NCBI GenBank assembly: GCA_015229045.1
Contig: JADGCJ010000023.1
Location: 1 to 34,481 of the forward strand
Direction of reading: 5' to 3'
DNA length: 34,481 nucleotides
Origin: Magnetococcales bacterium
GTDB taxonomy: Bacteria; Pseudomonadota; Magnetococcia; Magnetococcales; DC0425bin3
The position numbers and the translations under genes were made by a program. Positions within the stretch are counted from its first letter, which is position 1; every line of letters starts with the position of its first letter. Shown piece by piece: positions 7,181 to 15,416 of this stretch. A model generated the notes under the pieces. It made no database searches. It was not told where the DNA came from and worked only from the letters and a program-made list of their open reading frames with translations.

Positions 7181-8524
7181 GTGCCCATGGAGATTTCGGG
7201 TTGTTCCGACGACTCTCTTTCCGTTTCTGAACTCAACGAGCGCATTCGCGACCTGATGGAGGATGCCTTTCCCTACGTGCGGGTGCGCGGTGAGGTCTCC
7301 GGTCTGCGCAAGCCCCCTTCGGGCCATGTCTATTTCACCCTCGTCGATGCCGAATCGCAGCTGCGCAGCGTCATCTGGCGGACCACGGTGCGGCGTCTGC
7401 CGGTCATGCCGCGCGATGGCGATGCCATCCTGGTGACCGGACGGCTGGCAGTTTATACGCCGCGTGGCGAGTACCAGTTGGTCGTCGAGGGGATGCTGCC
7501 GCAAGGGGCGGGCAGCGAACGGGAACGCTTGTTGCGCCTGCATGCCATGCTGGCGGCGGAGGGATTGTTTGCCGAGGAGCGCAAACGGCCTCTGCCCTTT
7601 TTTCCGCAGGTGATCGGCGTTGTCACGTCGGCGAGCGGGGCGGCCATCCATGACATTTTGAAGGTGTTGGACCAACGCGCTCCGGGCTATCATCTCCTGC
7701 TGGCCCACGCCCAGGTGCAGGGGACAGCGGCACCGACGGAGATTGCGGCGGCACTCGATCTTCTCAACGCCGACGGTCGCGCCGAGGTGATCATTTGCGG
7801 ACGGGGTGGTGGAGCGGCGGAAGATCTGGCAGCCTTCAACTCTGAAACGGTTGTCAGGGCCATGGCCAGATCCGCCATACCTGTGATCAGCGCGGTGGGA
7901 CACGAAGTGGATGTCACCCTGGCGGACCTGGTGGCGGATCTGCGGTGCCCGACCCCTTCGGCGGCGGCGGAGCGTGTGCTTCCGGAAAAAACGCTACTCG
8001 ACGCACGCTTGCACAGCTTGCGGCACCATCTGGAACTTGCAGCACGGGGCTACGTGGAACGTCTCCGCGAGCGGGTCGCGTTGTGTCGGGCGAAAATACG
8101 CGATCCGCGCCGCCACCTGGAGCAATCCCGACAACGCTGCGACGAGCTGGTCGAACGGCTGTACCGGGGCATGCGCGGCAGGATGTCCGGGCAGCGGGAG
8201 CGGTTGGATCGATTCCGCGAGCGGTTGCTGGCCTGGAGAGCGGGGCGTTATCTGCCTTTTTGGCGCCAGCGGGTGGAGACAGGGCTGTTTCGATTGGTGC
8301 AGGCCAACCGGCATGGAATCAGGCAACGACGCGAGCATCTGTCGGCACAGCACTCCCGGCTTGTGGCCTTGTCGCCTCGGGCGACCCTGGAACGGGGGTT
8401 CGCCATTGTCCGGGATGGACAAGGTTCCCTTGTGCGCCAGACGGATGGATTGATGCCGGGCGATGCCATCAACGTCACCCTGGCCCGGGGGGCACTGGAT
8501 GCCCGGGTGGATCGAATCAAGTAG
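7181..8524 (+). CDS. xseA: Exodeoxyribonuclease VII large subunit
   Basis: The 447-residue protein has the N-terminal OB-fold (VSELNERIRDLMEDAFPYVR then VRGEVSGLRKPPSGHVYFTL) and the catalytic core. The core segments include VIGVVTSASGAAIHDIL, ICGRGGGAAEDLAAFN, and ISAVGHEVDVTLADLVADLR with RCPTPSAAAE. A long arginine-rich coiled-coil and a C-terminal ATLERGFAIVRD segment follow. With XseB it degrades single-stranded DNA to oligonucleotides. The start is taken as GTG at 7181, because AAGGAGGAG at 7164-7172 is spaced 8-10 bases from it; ATG at 7187 is a poorer fit. Upstream in-frame sequence runs through the 148-bp repeat and is not coding. It is followed 7 bp later by the M23 peptidase gene. 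Confidence 0.93.
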   Translation: MPMEISGCSDDSLSVSELNERIRDLMEDAFPYVRVRGEVSGLRKPPSGHVYFTLVDAESQLRSVIWRTTVRRLPVMPRDGDAILVTGRLAVYTPRGEYQLVVEGMLPQGAGSERERLLRLHAMLAAEGLFAEERKRPLPFFPQVIGVVTSASGAAIHDILKVLDQRAPGYHLLLAHAQVQGTAAPTEIAAALDLLNADGRAEVIICGRGGGAAEDLAAFNSETVVRAMARSAIPVISAVGHEVDVTLADLVADLRCPTPSAAAERVLPEKTLLDARLHSLRHHLELAARGYVERLRERVALCRAKIRDPRRHLEQSRQRCDELVERLYRGMRGRMSGQRERLDRFRERLLAWRAGRYLPFWRQRVETGLFRLVQANRHGIRQRREHLSAQHSRLVALSPRATLERGFAIVRDGQGSLVRQTDGLMPGDAINVTLARGALDARVDRIK

Positions 8525-8531
8525 AGGGGTC

Positions 8532-9395
8532 ATGAGCGTACGACACATGTTGGTCATGTTGGCTCTGGTGGTTGCGGCGGTATGGCCGTTGCGGGTCATC
8601 GGTGAGGAGTCCCTGCTCCTCTCTGCACCGCTGCAACCGGGAACGGCGGTCATGCTGTCGGTGCCGGGCTTTCCCCAGGGGAGTCGTTTTGAAGGAAAAC
8701 TCGCCGACAAGGCGTTTCCCTTCACGCCGGAAGGTCAGGCACTGCTCGCCCTGGACATGGAGAGCAAACCCGGCCCGCGTCTCCTGGAAGTGAAGGTACG
8801 ACCCCCGACCGGAGCGGAGGTGATTCTGAAACAAAAATTGACCATATCCAAACGGGACTACAAGGTTGAAGAGTTGACCCTGCCGGAAAAAAAGGTGGAT
8901 CTGGATCCCGACGATGCCGCCCGTGCTGGCAGGGAGAACGCCGCGATCAAGGCTGTCTACCAGCGTCGTGATGGCCGGGTGGGGTTCACCGGAGGGTTTC
9001 GCATGCCGGTCACGGGGCGCTTTTCTGGGGTGTTTGGCAGCCGCCGCCTTCTGAATGGACAGATGCGCAGTCCGCACAATGGTGTCGATATCGCCGCTCC
9101 TGAAGGGACGCCCGTGGTGGCGACTGCCCCGGGAACCGTGGCCTTGGTGGGACAAGACTATTTTTTTACCGGCAACACGCTGCTCGTGGACCATGGGCAT
9201 GGAATCATCTCCTTGTATGCCCACTTACGTGATGTGCGCGTCGCACCGGGACAATGGTTGCCGGAAGGGAGCCTCATCGCTACCGTCGGCATGACGGGGC
9301 GGGCCACGGGTCCACACCTGCATTGGGGGGTGACGGTGCGTGGAGAACGGGTCGATCCGGCGCGTCTTCCAGGAATTGACAGTCAGGAACGTTGA
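8532..9395 (+). CDS. M23 family metallopeptidase (LytM/NlpD-type) with signal peptide
   Basis: The 287-residue protein starts with a signal peptide (MSVRHMLVMLALVVAAVWPL), has a beta-rich N-terminal M23-associated domain to about residue 120, and ends with a peptidase M23 domain. Zinc-site motifs are visible: HNGVDIAAPEGTPV (H and D ligands) and GRATGPHLHWGV (HxH). All expected ligands are present, so it is probably an active D,D-endopeptidase of peptidoglycan rather than an activator-type EnvC/NlpD homologue. The start at 8532 follows AGAGGGG. It lies between the two exonuclease VII genes, 7 bp from xseA, suggesting co-transcription. Confidence 0.9.
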   Translation: MSVRHMLVMLALVVAAVWPLRVIGEESLLLSAPLQPGTAVMLSVPGFPQGSRFEGKLADKAFPFTPEGQALLALDMESKPGPRLLEVKVRPPTGAEVILKQKLTISKRDYKVEELTLPEKKVDLDPDDAARAGRENAAIKAVYQRRDGRVGFTGGFRMPVTGRFSGVFGSRRLLNGQMRSPHNGVDIAAPEGTPVVATAPGTVALVGQDYFFTGNTLLVDHGHGIISLYAHLRDVRVAPGQWLPEGSLIATVGMTGRATGPHLHWGVTVRGERVDPARLPGIDSQER

Positions 9396-9528
9396 TCCGT
9401 TGCGATGTGTCTGCTATGGTCACACCCCAGGGTCGATGTGCCGTGAAAGTCGCGCAGCGACTCTCATGGTCGGAGGGTGGAGGGAGGCCTCCCCCATCCG
9501 TGAAGGTTTGTCTGTTCGGGGGGGTGAT

Positions 9529-9614
9529 CATGCTTTCCATGAACTTTGAACGGTCGTTGGGGGGCGCGTCCAGGGAATGGCCATGCAATCCATGAACTTT
9601 GAACAGTCTCTGGG
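9529..9614 (+). repeat. Partial duplication of the xseB 5' end
   Basis: The sequence at 9529-9561 matches the real xseB start region at 9582-9614 in 28 of 33 positions with a 53-bp offset. Both contain CCATGAACTTTGAAC. The upstream copy would read MLSMNFERSLGGASREWPCN and then stop, in a different frame from xseB. I read it as a decayed partial tandem duplication rather than a gene. The 9396-9528 stretch before it holds no gene. Confidence 0.75.
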
Positions 9615-9795
9615 TCGACTGGAGGCCCTGGTGCAGCGCCTGGAACAGGGTGACATCTCCCTCGATGAAGGGGTCGCTGCCTTCGAGGAGGGAATCGAAC
9701 TTGCCCAGGCTTGCCAGAAACGTCTGGATGCGGCAGAAAAAAGGATCGAAACCTTGACGGCCCCTCTTCAGACTTCAGCCCAGAGAGATGACTGA
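9577..9795 (+). CDS. xseB: Exodeoxyribonuclease VII small subunit
   Basis: The 72-residue protein has the complete XseB pattern: SFE-like start (MNFEQSLGRLEALVQRLEQG), then DISLDEGVAAFEEGIELAQA and a KRLDAAEKRIETL helix. XseB forms the small-subunit assembly that binds XseA. The start could be ATG at 9577 (after CCAGGGA) or ATG at 9592. The 3' end overlaps ispA by 8 bp, the usual xseB-ispA-dxs arrangement in proteobacteria. A partial duplicate of its own 5' end lies just upstream, in a different frame. Confidence 0.93.
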   Translation: MAMQSMNFEQSLGRLEALVQRLEQGDISLDEGVAAFEEGIELAQACQKRLDAAEKRIETLTAPLQTSAQRDD

Positions 9796-10687
9796 CCTCG
9801 TGGATCTGCCATCCTACCTTTCCCGAATGAAAGCGGCGGTGGATGCGGCTCTGGGGCGTTATCTGCCGTCCGAGGAGCGCTCCCCGCAGCGTTTGCATGC
9901 GGCCATGCGCTACAGTTTGATGGCCGGAGGAAAGCGCTTGCGTCCCATTCTGGCCCTGGCAGCGGCGGAAGCGGTGGGGGGACAGATGGATCATGTCATG
10001 CCTTTCGCCTGCGCCATGGAGTGCATTCACACCTACTCCCTGATCCATGACGACCTGCCCGCGATGGATGACGATGACCTGCGCCGTGGCTGGCCGACCT
10101 GTCACAAGAAATTTGACGAGGCCACCGCCATTCTGGCCGGGGATGCCCTCCTGACCTTCGCCTTTGAGCTGCTCGGTCGTCACCCTGTTCCCGGTGTGCC
10201 AGCCGAGGGTCTGCTGGAGGTGATTGTCCAACTGGCCCAGGCTGCCGGCATGGCGGGTATGGTGGGTGGCCAGATGCTCGATCTCGAGGCCGAAAATAAA
10301 ATGATCGATCCCGTTGAGTTGCAAAACATCCACATTCACAAAACGGGTGCCCTGATTCGCATGGCCTGCGTGGGCGGTGCCCGTCTGGCCGGGGGTGACT
10401 CCGAACAAATCAAACATTTGAAACGATACGGGGAGGCAATTGGTTTGGCTTTCCAGATCGCGGATGATATCCTGGACGAAATTGGTGACAGCCAACTCAT
10501 GGGCAAAAATACGGGGTCGGATCGTAGTAAATCCAAGGCCACCTATCCGTTTCTCATCGGACTGGGCCAGGCTCGCACGGAAGCGCAACTCCTGGTGGAA
10601 GAGGCCTTGAAAAGCCTGGAAGACTTCCACGCTGCTGCGGATCCCCTGCGGGAACTGGCACGGTTTACCATCTCCAGAACCCACTGA
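9788..10687 (+). CDS. ispA: Polyprenyl synthetase, farnesyl (or geranylgeranyl) diphosphate synthase
   Basis: The 299-residue protein has the two aspartate-rich motifs of short-chain trans-prenyl synthases: HDDLPAMDDDDLRRG (D98, D99, D104) and FQIADDILDEIGD (D226-D230). GGKRLRP near residue 48 binds isopentenyl diphosphate. It condenses IPP with DMAPP and geranyl diphosphate in the cytoplasm, feeding quinone, undecaprenyl and hopanoid synthesis. The product length cannot be fixed by eye. The gene overlaps xseB by 8 bp and is 13 bp before dxs, so precursor and prenyl chain synthesis are co-expressed. Confidence 0.93.
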   Translation: MTDLVDLPSYLSRMKAAVDAALGRYLPSEERSPQRLHAAMRYSLMAGGKRLRPILALAAAEAVGGQMDHVMPFACAMECIHTYSLIHDDLPAMDDDDLRRGWPTCHKKFDEATAILAGDALLTFAFELLGRHPVPGVPAEGLLEVIVQLAQAAGMAGMVGGQMLDLEAENKMIDPVELQNIHIHKTGALIRMACVGGARLAGGDSEQIKHLKRYGEAIGLAFQIADDILDEIGDSQLMGKNTGSDRSKSKATYPFLIGLGQARTEAQLLVEEALKSLEDFHAAADPLRELARFTISRTH

Positions 10688-10700
10688 TCCTGCACCGGAT

Positions 10701-12614
10701 ATGACATATTTTCTAAACAAGATCGACGACCCTTCCCATCTGCGCGCCCTTGCGGAGGCGGATCTGCCTGTGTTGGCGAGCGAGGTGCGGGAGTTCACCA
10801 TCGATACGGTCGCTCGTACCGGGGGTCACCTGGGGGCCAGCCTGGGAGTGGTGGAGTTGACCATCGCCCTGCACTATGTCTTCAACACCCCCGAGGATCG
10901 TCTGATCTGGGATGTGGGTCATCAATCCTATCCGCACAAAATTCTTACCGGGCGTCGGGATCGCATGCACACCCTGCGGCAGCGGCATGGGTTGTCAGGC
11001 TTTACCAAACGCGCGGAGAGTTCTTACGACCCCTTCGGGGCCGGGCACTCCTCCACGTCGATCTCTGCCGCCATGGGCATGGCGATCGCGGCCCGGCAAA
11101 AGGGGGAGAAGCGCAAGTGCATTGCCGTGATTGGCGATGGGGCGATGACGGCGGGCATGAGCTTCGAGGCCTTGAACGATGCCGGTCAGCATCGGGGCCT
11201 GGGTCTGGTGGTGGTCCTCAACGACAACGAAATGTCCATCTCTCCCAATGTCGGAGCGATGTCGGCCTATCTGAGCCGCATTCTCAGCGGTCGGGTCTAC
11301 ACCTCCATCAAGGATGGCACCGGACGGGTTTTGAAAAGGATCTCCGAGCCGCTGCTGGGGGCTGCCCGCCGCGCCGAAGAACACATGAAGGGCATGATCA
11401 CCCCGGGCACCCTTTTCGAGGAGCTGGGGTTCACCTACTTCGGACCGATCGATGGTCATGATTTTTCCCAGTTGCTGCCGACGCTGCGCAACATTCAACG
11501 CCTCTCCGGGCCGATTCTGTTGCACGTGGTCACGCGCAAAGGGAAGGGGTTTCCGCCGGCAGAGGCCAGTCCCTGCACCTATCATGGCGTCCAGCCCTTT
11601 GATCGTGCGACGGGCAGGTTGCAGTCCAACGGTGTCATTCCCTCTTTCACCCAGGTCTTTGCCGAAACCCTGGTCTCCCTGGCCGAAAAGGATCGGCGCA
11701 TTGTTGCCGTCACGGCGGCCATGCCCGAGGGGACCGGCCTGAATCTGTTCCAGGAGCGTTTTCCCGAGAGATTCTTCGATGTCGGCATCGCCGAACAGCA
11801 TGCCGTCACCTTTGCAGCTGGTCTGGCTTGCGAAGGGCTGTTGCCGGTCGTGGCCATCTACTCGACCTTTTTGCAGCGCGCCTACGATCAAATCATCCAC
11901 GACGTGTTGTTGCAAAAGTTGCCTTTGGTCTTCGCGGTGGATCGTGGCGGCATTGTCGGCGAGGACGGGGCCACCCATGCCGGGGCGTTCGATCTGACCT
12001 TTTTGCGCGTCATTCCGGACATGGTGCTGATGGCTCCTGCCGACGAAAACGAGCTGCGCCACATGCTCGCCACTGCTCTGACTCTGGGTCGTCCGGTGGC
12101 TTTGCGCTATCCCCGGGGGGCTGCCATGGGACTCAATCCCGTCGTTCCCGTGCCCCTTCCTTTGGGGACCGGGCGGCGCCTGCGCGACGGCAAAGGGATC
12201 TCCCTGGTTGCCGTTGGCTCCATGGTGCATGCTGCCATGACCGCCGCAGAGTTTTTGAAACGGGATGGCATTCAACCGGCTGTCTACGATGCCCGTTTCA
12301 TCAAGCCTCTGGACGCTGCCCTGTTGCGGGAGGCCGCTGGTTATGGGTCCATGTTGATTCTGGAAGAGAACGCCGTGCGCGGTGGTTTTGGTTCCGCCGT
12401 GCTTGAGTTTCTGGCCGAAGAGGGGTTTCTTGACAGCGGTTTGCAGGTGCGCACCCTGGGATTGCCGGACGCCTTCATCCCCCAGGGCAATCGCAAGGAG
12501 CTGCGCGCCGAGTTGGCCCTGGACGCAGAGGGGATCGCCCAGAGGGTCCGAGACCTCCTCCTCGCCCGGCCAGCTGTCCCGATGCCACGGCTGGCGGCCA
12601 ATCAACGCCGCTGA
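10701..12614 (+). CDS. dxs: 1-deoxy-D-xylulose-5-phosphate synthase
   Basis: The 637-residue length and motifs are typical. The TPP/Mg segment is GDGAMTAGMSFEALNDAG, and HLGASLGVVELTIALHYVFN and DVGHQSYPHKILTGRR lie N-terminally. The transketolase-like middle has FPERFFDVGIAEQHAVTFAA, then AVDRGGIVGEDGATHAG, and the C-terminal domain has the LEENAVRGGFGS segment. The enzyme condenses pyruvate with glyceraldehyde 3-phosphate, the first step of the MEP isoprenoid pathway, using thiamine diphosphate. It is the last gene of the xseA-M23-xseB-ispA-dxs run. A bidirectional hairpin terminator follows about 95 bp downstream. Confidence 0.96.
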   Translation: MTYFLNKIDDPSHLRALAEADLPVLASEVREFTIDTVARTGGHLGASLGVVELTIALHYVFNTPEDRLIWDVGHQSYPHKILTGRRDRMHTLRQRHGLSGFTKRAESSYDPFGAGHSSTSISAAMGMAIAARQKGEKRKCIAVIGDGAMTAGMSFEALNDAGQHRGLGLVVVLNDNEMSISPNVGAMSAYLSRILSGRVYTSIKDGTGRVLKRISEPLLGAARRAEEHMKGMITPGTLFEELGFTYFGPIDGHDFSQLLPTLRNIQRLSGPILLHVVTRKGKGFPPAEASPCTYHGVQPFDRATGRLQSNGVIPSFTQVFAETLVSLAEKDRRIVAVTAAMPEGTGLNLFQERFPERFFDVGIAEQHAVTFAAGLACEGLLPVVAIYSTFLQRAYDQIIHDVLLQKLPLVFAVDRGGIVGEDGATHAGAFDLTFLRVIPDMVLMAPADENELRHMLATALTLGRPVALRYPRGAAMGLNPVVPVPLPLGTGRRLRDGKGISLVAVGSMVHAAMTAAEFLKRDGIQPAVYDARFIKPLDAALLREAAGYGSMLILEENAVRGGFGSAVLEFLAEEGFLDSGLQVRTLGLPDAFIPQGNRKELRAELALDAEGIAQRVRDLLLARPAVPMPRLAANQRR

Positions 12615-12616
12615 TC

Positions 12617-12719
12617 TTTCTGGAACGCGGCCCAGGCCCCCCTCCATGACAGGATCATGGATGAGTGGGGCACCCCTGGCGCCGCCGACTCTTCCGGAAC
12701 ATGACCCAAGCCCCCCTCC
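12617..12719. repeat. Imperfect 29-bp direct repeat downstream of dxs
   Basis: 12617-12645 and 12691-12719 match at 23 of 29 positions (offset 74 bp), sharing the GGAAC and GCCCCCCTCC blocks. Between them, CCATGA at 12644-12649 and TCATGG at 12655-12660 form a perfect 6-bp hairpin. The region is non-coding. Confidence 0.6.
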
Positions 12720-12736
12720 CTGAAGGAGGAGGGCTT
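12708..12736. terminator. Bidirectional hairpin terminator between dxs and hsp20
   Basis: AAGCCCCCCTCC at 12708-12719 pairs with GGAGGAGGGCTT at 12725-12736 (11 of 12 positions) around a CTGAA loop. It lies between two convergent genes. A U-tract is only weakly present on the plus strand (CTTGCTTCTG follows). Confidence 0.65.
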
Positions 12737-12750
12737 GCTTCTGCTGGGGA

Positions 12751-13188
12751 TCAGGCGTCGAAAGCGACCTGAATGGCGCGCGGTTTGGCCTTTTCGACCT
12801 TGGGCAGAGTGACGGTCAGGACGCCATTGCGGCTTGAGGCTTGAATGCCGTCCAGATCGGTGGTATCCGGCAGCTGGAAGGTGCGGCTGAAGCGGCCATA
12901 AGGACGCTCGACCCGGTGGAAGTTCTCCGGAGTTTTGCCCTCGTCAAATTTCCGCTCACCGGAGATGGTCAACCGGCCATGCTCGACGTTGAGGGCGATG
13001 TCCTTCTGTTCAATACCGGGCAGGTCGGCGCGAATGGTTACATGGTCTTTGTCTTCCTGGATATCCACCCGCAAGGCCCATTCGGCTGTCATGCTGTTGT
13101 GGCCTTCGACGTCGCGCTCAAAAAAACGGTTGATCTCATTTTGCAGCATCCGGGCATTGCGGAAGGGGTCGTAGGTCATCAGGGACAT
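12751..13188 (-). CDS. Small heat-shock protein, Hsp20/alpha-crystallin family
   Basis: The 145-residue protein has the family layout. It starts with MSLMTYDPFRNARMLQNEIN and continues into the alpha-crystallin domain, with ALRVDIQEDKDHVTIRADLP, GIEQKDIALNVEHGRLTISG and the closing SRNGVLTVTLPKVEKAKP. These ATP-independent chaperones hold unfolding proteins in the cytoplasm. The start at 13188 is set by AAAGGAG with a 7-base gap. It lies 124 bp downstream of the beta-lactamase stop on the same strand, and an RpoH-type sigma gene sits nearby, which would suit heat-shock control. I do not see a clean sigma-32 promoter. Confidence 0.93.
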   Translation of the reverse strand: MSLMTYDPFRNARMLQNEINRFFERDVEGHNSMTAEWALRVDIQEDKDHVTIRADLPGIEQKDIALNVEHGRLTISGERKFDEGKTPENFHRVERPYGRFSRTFQLPDTTDLDGIQASSRNGVLTVTLPKVEKAKPRAIQVAFDA

Positions 13189-13269
13189 GGTCAATCTCCT
13201 TTGAATGGCTTTCATGTGAGGTTGCTCTGTCAGTGCAGTCCCGTACCGTTCGTCGGGCCGCTTGCCTAC

Positions 13270-13298
13270 CACCTATGAACGCACGGGGGATCTGTCAA
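13270..13298 (-). promoter_or_regulatory. Candidate promoter for hsp20
   Basis: On the minus strand a perfect TTGACA (13298-13293) is followed after 17 bases by TAGGTG (13275-13270), a weak -10 box. It is placed 80-110 bp before the Hsp20 start, between the beta-lactamase stop and hsp20. The consensus is sigma-70-like and the -10 box is poor, so this is tentative. Confidence 0.3.
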
Positions 13299-13312
13299 TG
13301 GCATGCCCCTCA

Positions 13313-14128
13313 TTATTTAGTTCCGACGACACCCAAATGACGCAGCGCCTCCAGGGCAAGCGGCTTGCGGATATTGACGTCCTCTGGGTTTCTTGTCTGG
13401 ATATTCAAGGCAAAAGCCGCCATCTTGTTCCGATCTTCAATCCAGCCGACGTACCAGCCGACCCAGCCGACATATTGACCGTCCGCCGGTTGGAGATCCA
13501 TCCAGCCGGTTTTTCCATAAAGACGCGCCGTGCCGATCTCTTCTGTGGGCATGATACGTCGCACCCGCTCCTGGGTTTGTTGGGAAAAGGGTAATGTCCT
13601 GTGCGCCAGACGGGCCATGAACTCAGCCTTTTCCAGGGCGGAGATGACCAGGGGGCCATCCAGCCAGAAACGGTCGACCACCTGGCCGATGTCGCCATTG
13701 CCGTAGCCTGCCTTGCCGACATGCTCTCGCATGCGGTCGAGGCCGATCCGGCGGGCAACGATCTGAAATATCGGGACATGCGAGACACGCATGGCCTCTT
13801 TCAGGGTCATATCGTGTTCCCAGGGTTTGTAGGGGAGGGGTGAACCATTCCAGGGGAAGATCTCTTTTTCCTCCTCGACGACCCCGGTTTCGCTGGCGAT
13901 CAGGGCATTGAGTACCTTGAAGGTGGAGGCGGGGACAAAGCGCTGTCGGCTTTTGGCCGCGTCGGAGAGGATGGTTTCCCCCCGGTCGCCATCGATCAGG
14001 ACAAAACTGCCCTCCACATGAGCATTGTGGAAAAGGGTTGCCAATTCGGGATCAAGCCGGGTCTCTGCCTGGCAAGGCATCGCCGCAAAAGAGAACAAAA
14101 TCAGGAATAATCGTATTGTATGAGCCAT
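13313..14128 (-). CDS. Class D (OXA-type) beta-lactamase
   Basis: The 271-residue precursor has a signal peptide (MAHTIRLFLILFSFAAMPCQ, cut near A21). All class D signatures are present: active-site S68-T-F-K71, S116-H-V118, Y142-G-N144, W155 and K206-T-G208. K71 would be the carboxylated lysine. The enzyme should act in the periplasm by acylating beta-lactams at S68. Its spectrum cannot be read from sequence; the YGN and SxV motifs distinguish it from BlaR sensor domains, and it lacks a membrane-sensor region. The start at 14128 is chosen because it opens a proper signal peptide. It lies between hsp20 and rpoH with no mobile element genes nearby, so it looks chromosomal and intrinsic. Confidence 0.92.
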   Translation of the reverse strand: MAHTIRLFLILFSFAAMPCQAETRLDPELATLFHNAHVEGSFVLIDGDRGETILSDAAKSRQRFVPASTFKVLNALIASETGVVEEEKEIFPWNGSPLPYKPWEHDMTLKEAMRVSHVPIFQIVARRIGLDRMREHVGKAGYGNGDIGQVVDRFWLDGPLVISALEKAEFMARLAHRTLPFSQQTQERVRRIMPTEEIGTARLYGKTGWMDLQPADGQYVGWVGWYVGWIEDRNKMAAFALNIQTRNPEDVNIRKPLALEALRHLGVVGTK

Positions 14129-14235
14129 GGTTGCTGCCTTTCTTGCGGGCGGGGTTGGTCTTGCGATCCACGTGTTCACAAATGATGCTACGCGATCACG
14201 CAAGCAGTATGCTATCGTGTTGGTGGGTACACTTT

Positions 14236-14370
14236 ACCCGGCAACGAATCGGGGTCCAGGGGGCTGGCTCCCTGGCAGGTCCAGGACAGAGTCCTGGTGG
14301 GGTTCGGGGCGGAGCCCTGACAAAGGCTTTCATGTCCAGGCCTTTCTTAGGGGGGGCGCTGAATGGTTGC
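14236..14370. repeat. Dispersed palindromic repeat, copy D
   Basis: This copy starts at ACCCGGCAACGAATCGGGG, carries CCAGGACAGAGTCCTGG and GGGGCGGAGCCC, and ends at GGGCGCTGAATGGTTGC, the degenerate form of the 17-bp terminal repeat seen at 7129-7145. It occupies most of the 382-bp gap between the divergent beta-lactamase and rpoH genes. The rest (14371-14510) is T/A-rich at first, with no gene seen. Confidence 0.8.
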
Positions 14371-14510
14371 AAATTTTTTTTAAAAAAAATGTGCATGGGG
14401 GGCTTGCACTTTCTGCCCGCGTTGCTATCTCAAGGGGTGACAGGGGGTTGACCCTGGCATATTGGTTGCGCACTCCAAGGACTCCGATGGGTTGGCAGAA
14501 AGGAGGAAAC

Positions 14511-15416
14511 ATGGACGATCTGGCTGTCATCGAGCAAAAAGATTTATATCGGGAGTTGGCTGTTGTCGATCACGGCTCGGGTTTCCAGGACTTCCTGAAC
14601 CGTGTGCATCAGGCACCCTTTCTGACTGCCGAAGAGGAGATGGATTTGGCCATGCGCTATCGGCAAAGTGGGGATGTGGACGCGGCCCATCAACTGGTCT
14701 GGTCGCATCTGCGTCTGGTGGTCAAGACCGCGCGTGAATATATGGGCTACCGCATACAACTCTCCGAGCTGGTCCAGGAGGGGTCGCTCGGGCTGATGCA
14801 CGCCGTGAAACGTTTCGATCCCCAGCGTGGGGCACGCCTGGCGACCTATGCCTTGTGGTGGATTCGTGCGGCTATTCATGAATACATCCTGCGCGCCTGG
14901 AGCATGGTCAAGGTGGCCACCACCCAGATCAAACGGCGTCTGTTTTTCAAGCTGCGTCAGGCCAAGGAGGGTTTTGCGCCCCTGGCCCTGGACGAGGCCG
15001 AGGAGTTGGCCAGCCGGTTTCATACCGACGCCGCGACCATCCTGGAGATGGATGGTCGTCTGGCTGGGGGGGATGAGTCGCTGAATCGCCCCCTCCTGGA
15101 CGATGCCAGCGGCGAAGTGCAGGATCTGATTCCCGATCTGCGGCCTGGCCAGGAGAGCGTGGCCCTTGCCAAAGAGAAGCGGCACATTCTTGCCAACATG
15201 ATCCAGCAAGGTCTGGAGCGGCTGGACAAGCGTGAGCGGCAAGTGATTGAAGAGCGCATCATGGCCGATCAACCCGCCACCCTGGAAGAGCTTGGCGACA
15301 AGCTCTCCGTCAGCCGCGAACGGGTCCGGCAACTGGAGGTCCGAGCGATGAAAAAGCTGCGGGAGTTTTTCACCAGCGCTCCGGAAGGGGTCAGGTTGGT
15401 GTTGGAGTCGGCGTGA
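14511..15416 (+). CDS. rpoH: RNA polymerase sigma-32 (RpoH) family sigma factor
   Basis: The 301-residue protein has sigma region 2 (LVWSHLRLVVKTAREYMGYR, ELVQEGSLGLMHAVKRFDP, and YALWWIRAAIHEYILRAWSM). The RpoH box (QIKRRLFFKLR at about 139-149) marks sigma-32 rather than RpoD. The region 4.2 helix-turn-helix (ATLEELGDKLSVSRERVRQL then EVRAMKKLREF) closes it. The start at 14511 follows AAAGGAGGAAAC, an excellent ribosome binding site. Its TGA overlaps the GTG start of the Fic gene as GTGA, so the two are translationally coupled. A 42-bp segment of its region 4.2 coding (15288-15329) recurs downstream of fic. Confidence 0.94.
   Translation: MDDLAVIEQKDLYRELAVVDHGSGFQDFLNRVHQAPFLTAEEEMDLAMRYRQSGDVDAAHQLVWSHLRLVVKTAREYMGYRIQLSELVQEGSLGLMHAVKRFDPQRGARLATYALWWIRAAIHEYILRAWSMVKVATTQIKRRLFFKLRQAKEGFAPLALDEAEELASRFHTDAATILEMDGRLAGGDESLNRPLLDDASGEVQDLIPDLRPGQESVALAKEKRHILANMIQQGLERLDKRERQVIEERIMADQPATLEELGDKLSVSRERVRQLEVRAMKKLREFFTSAPEGVRLVLESA

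Noticed and set aside
9392..9595. Small open frame before xseB as a gene
   Set aside because: Its end is a decayed duplicate of the xseB start and the rest has no coding features.
10995..12647. Long open frame on the minus strand opposite dxs
   Set aside because: It is a shadow of a GC-rich coding gene; no ribosome binding site or recognisable protein features, and dxs on the plus strand is certain.
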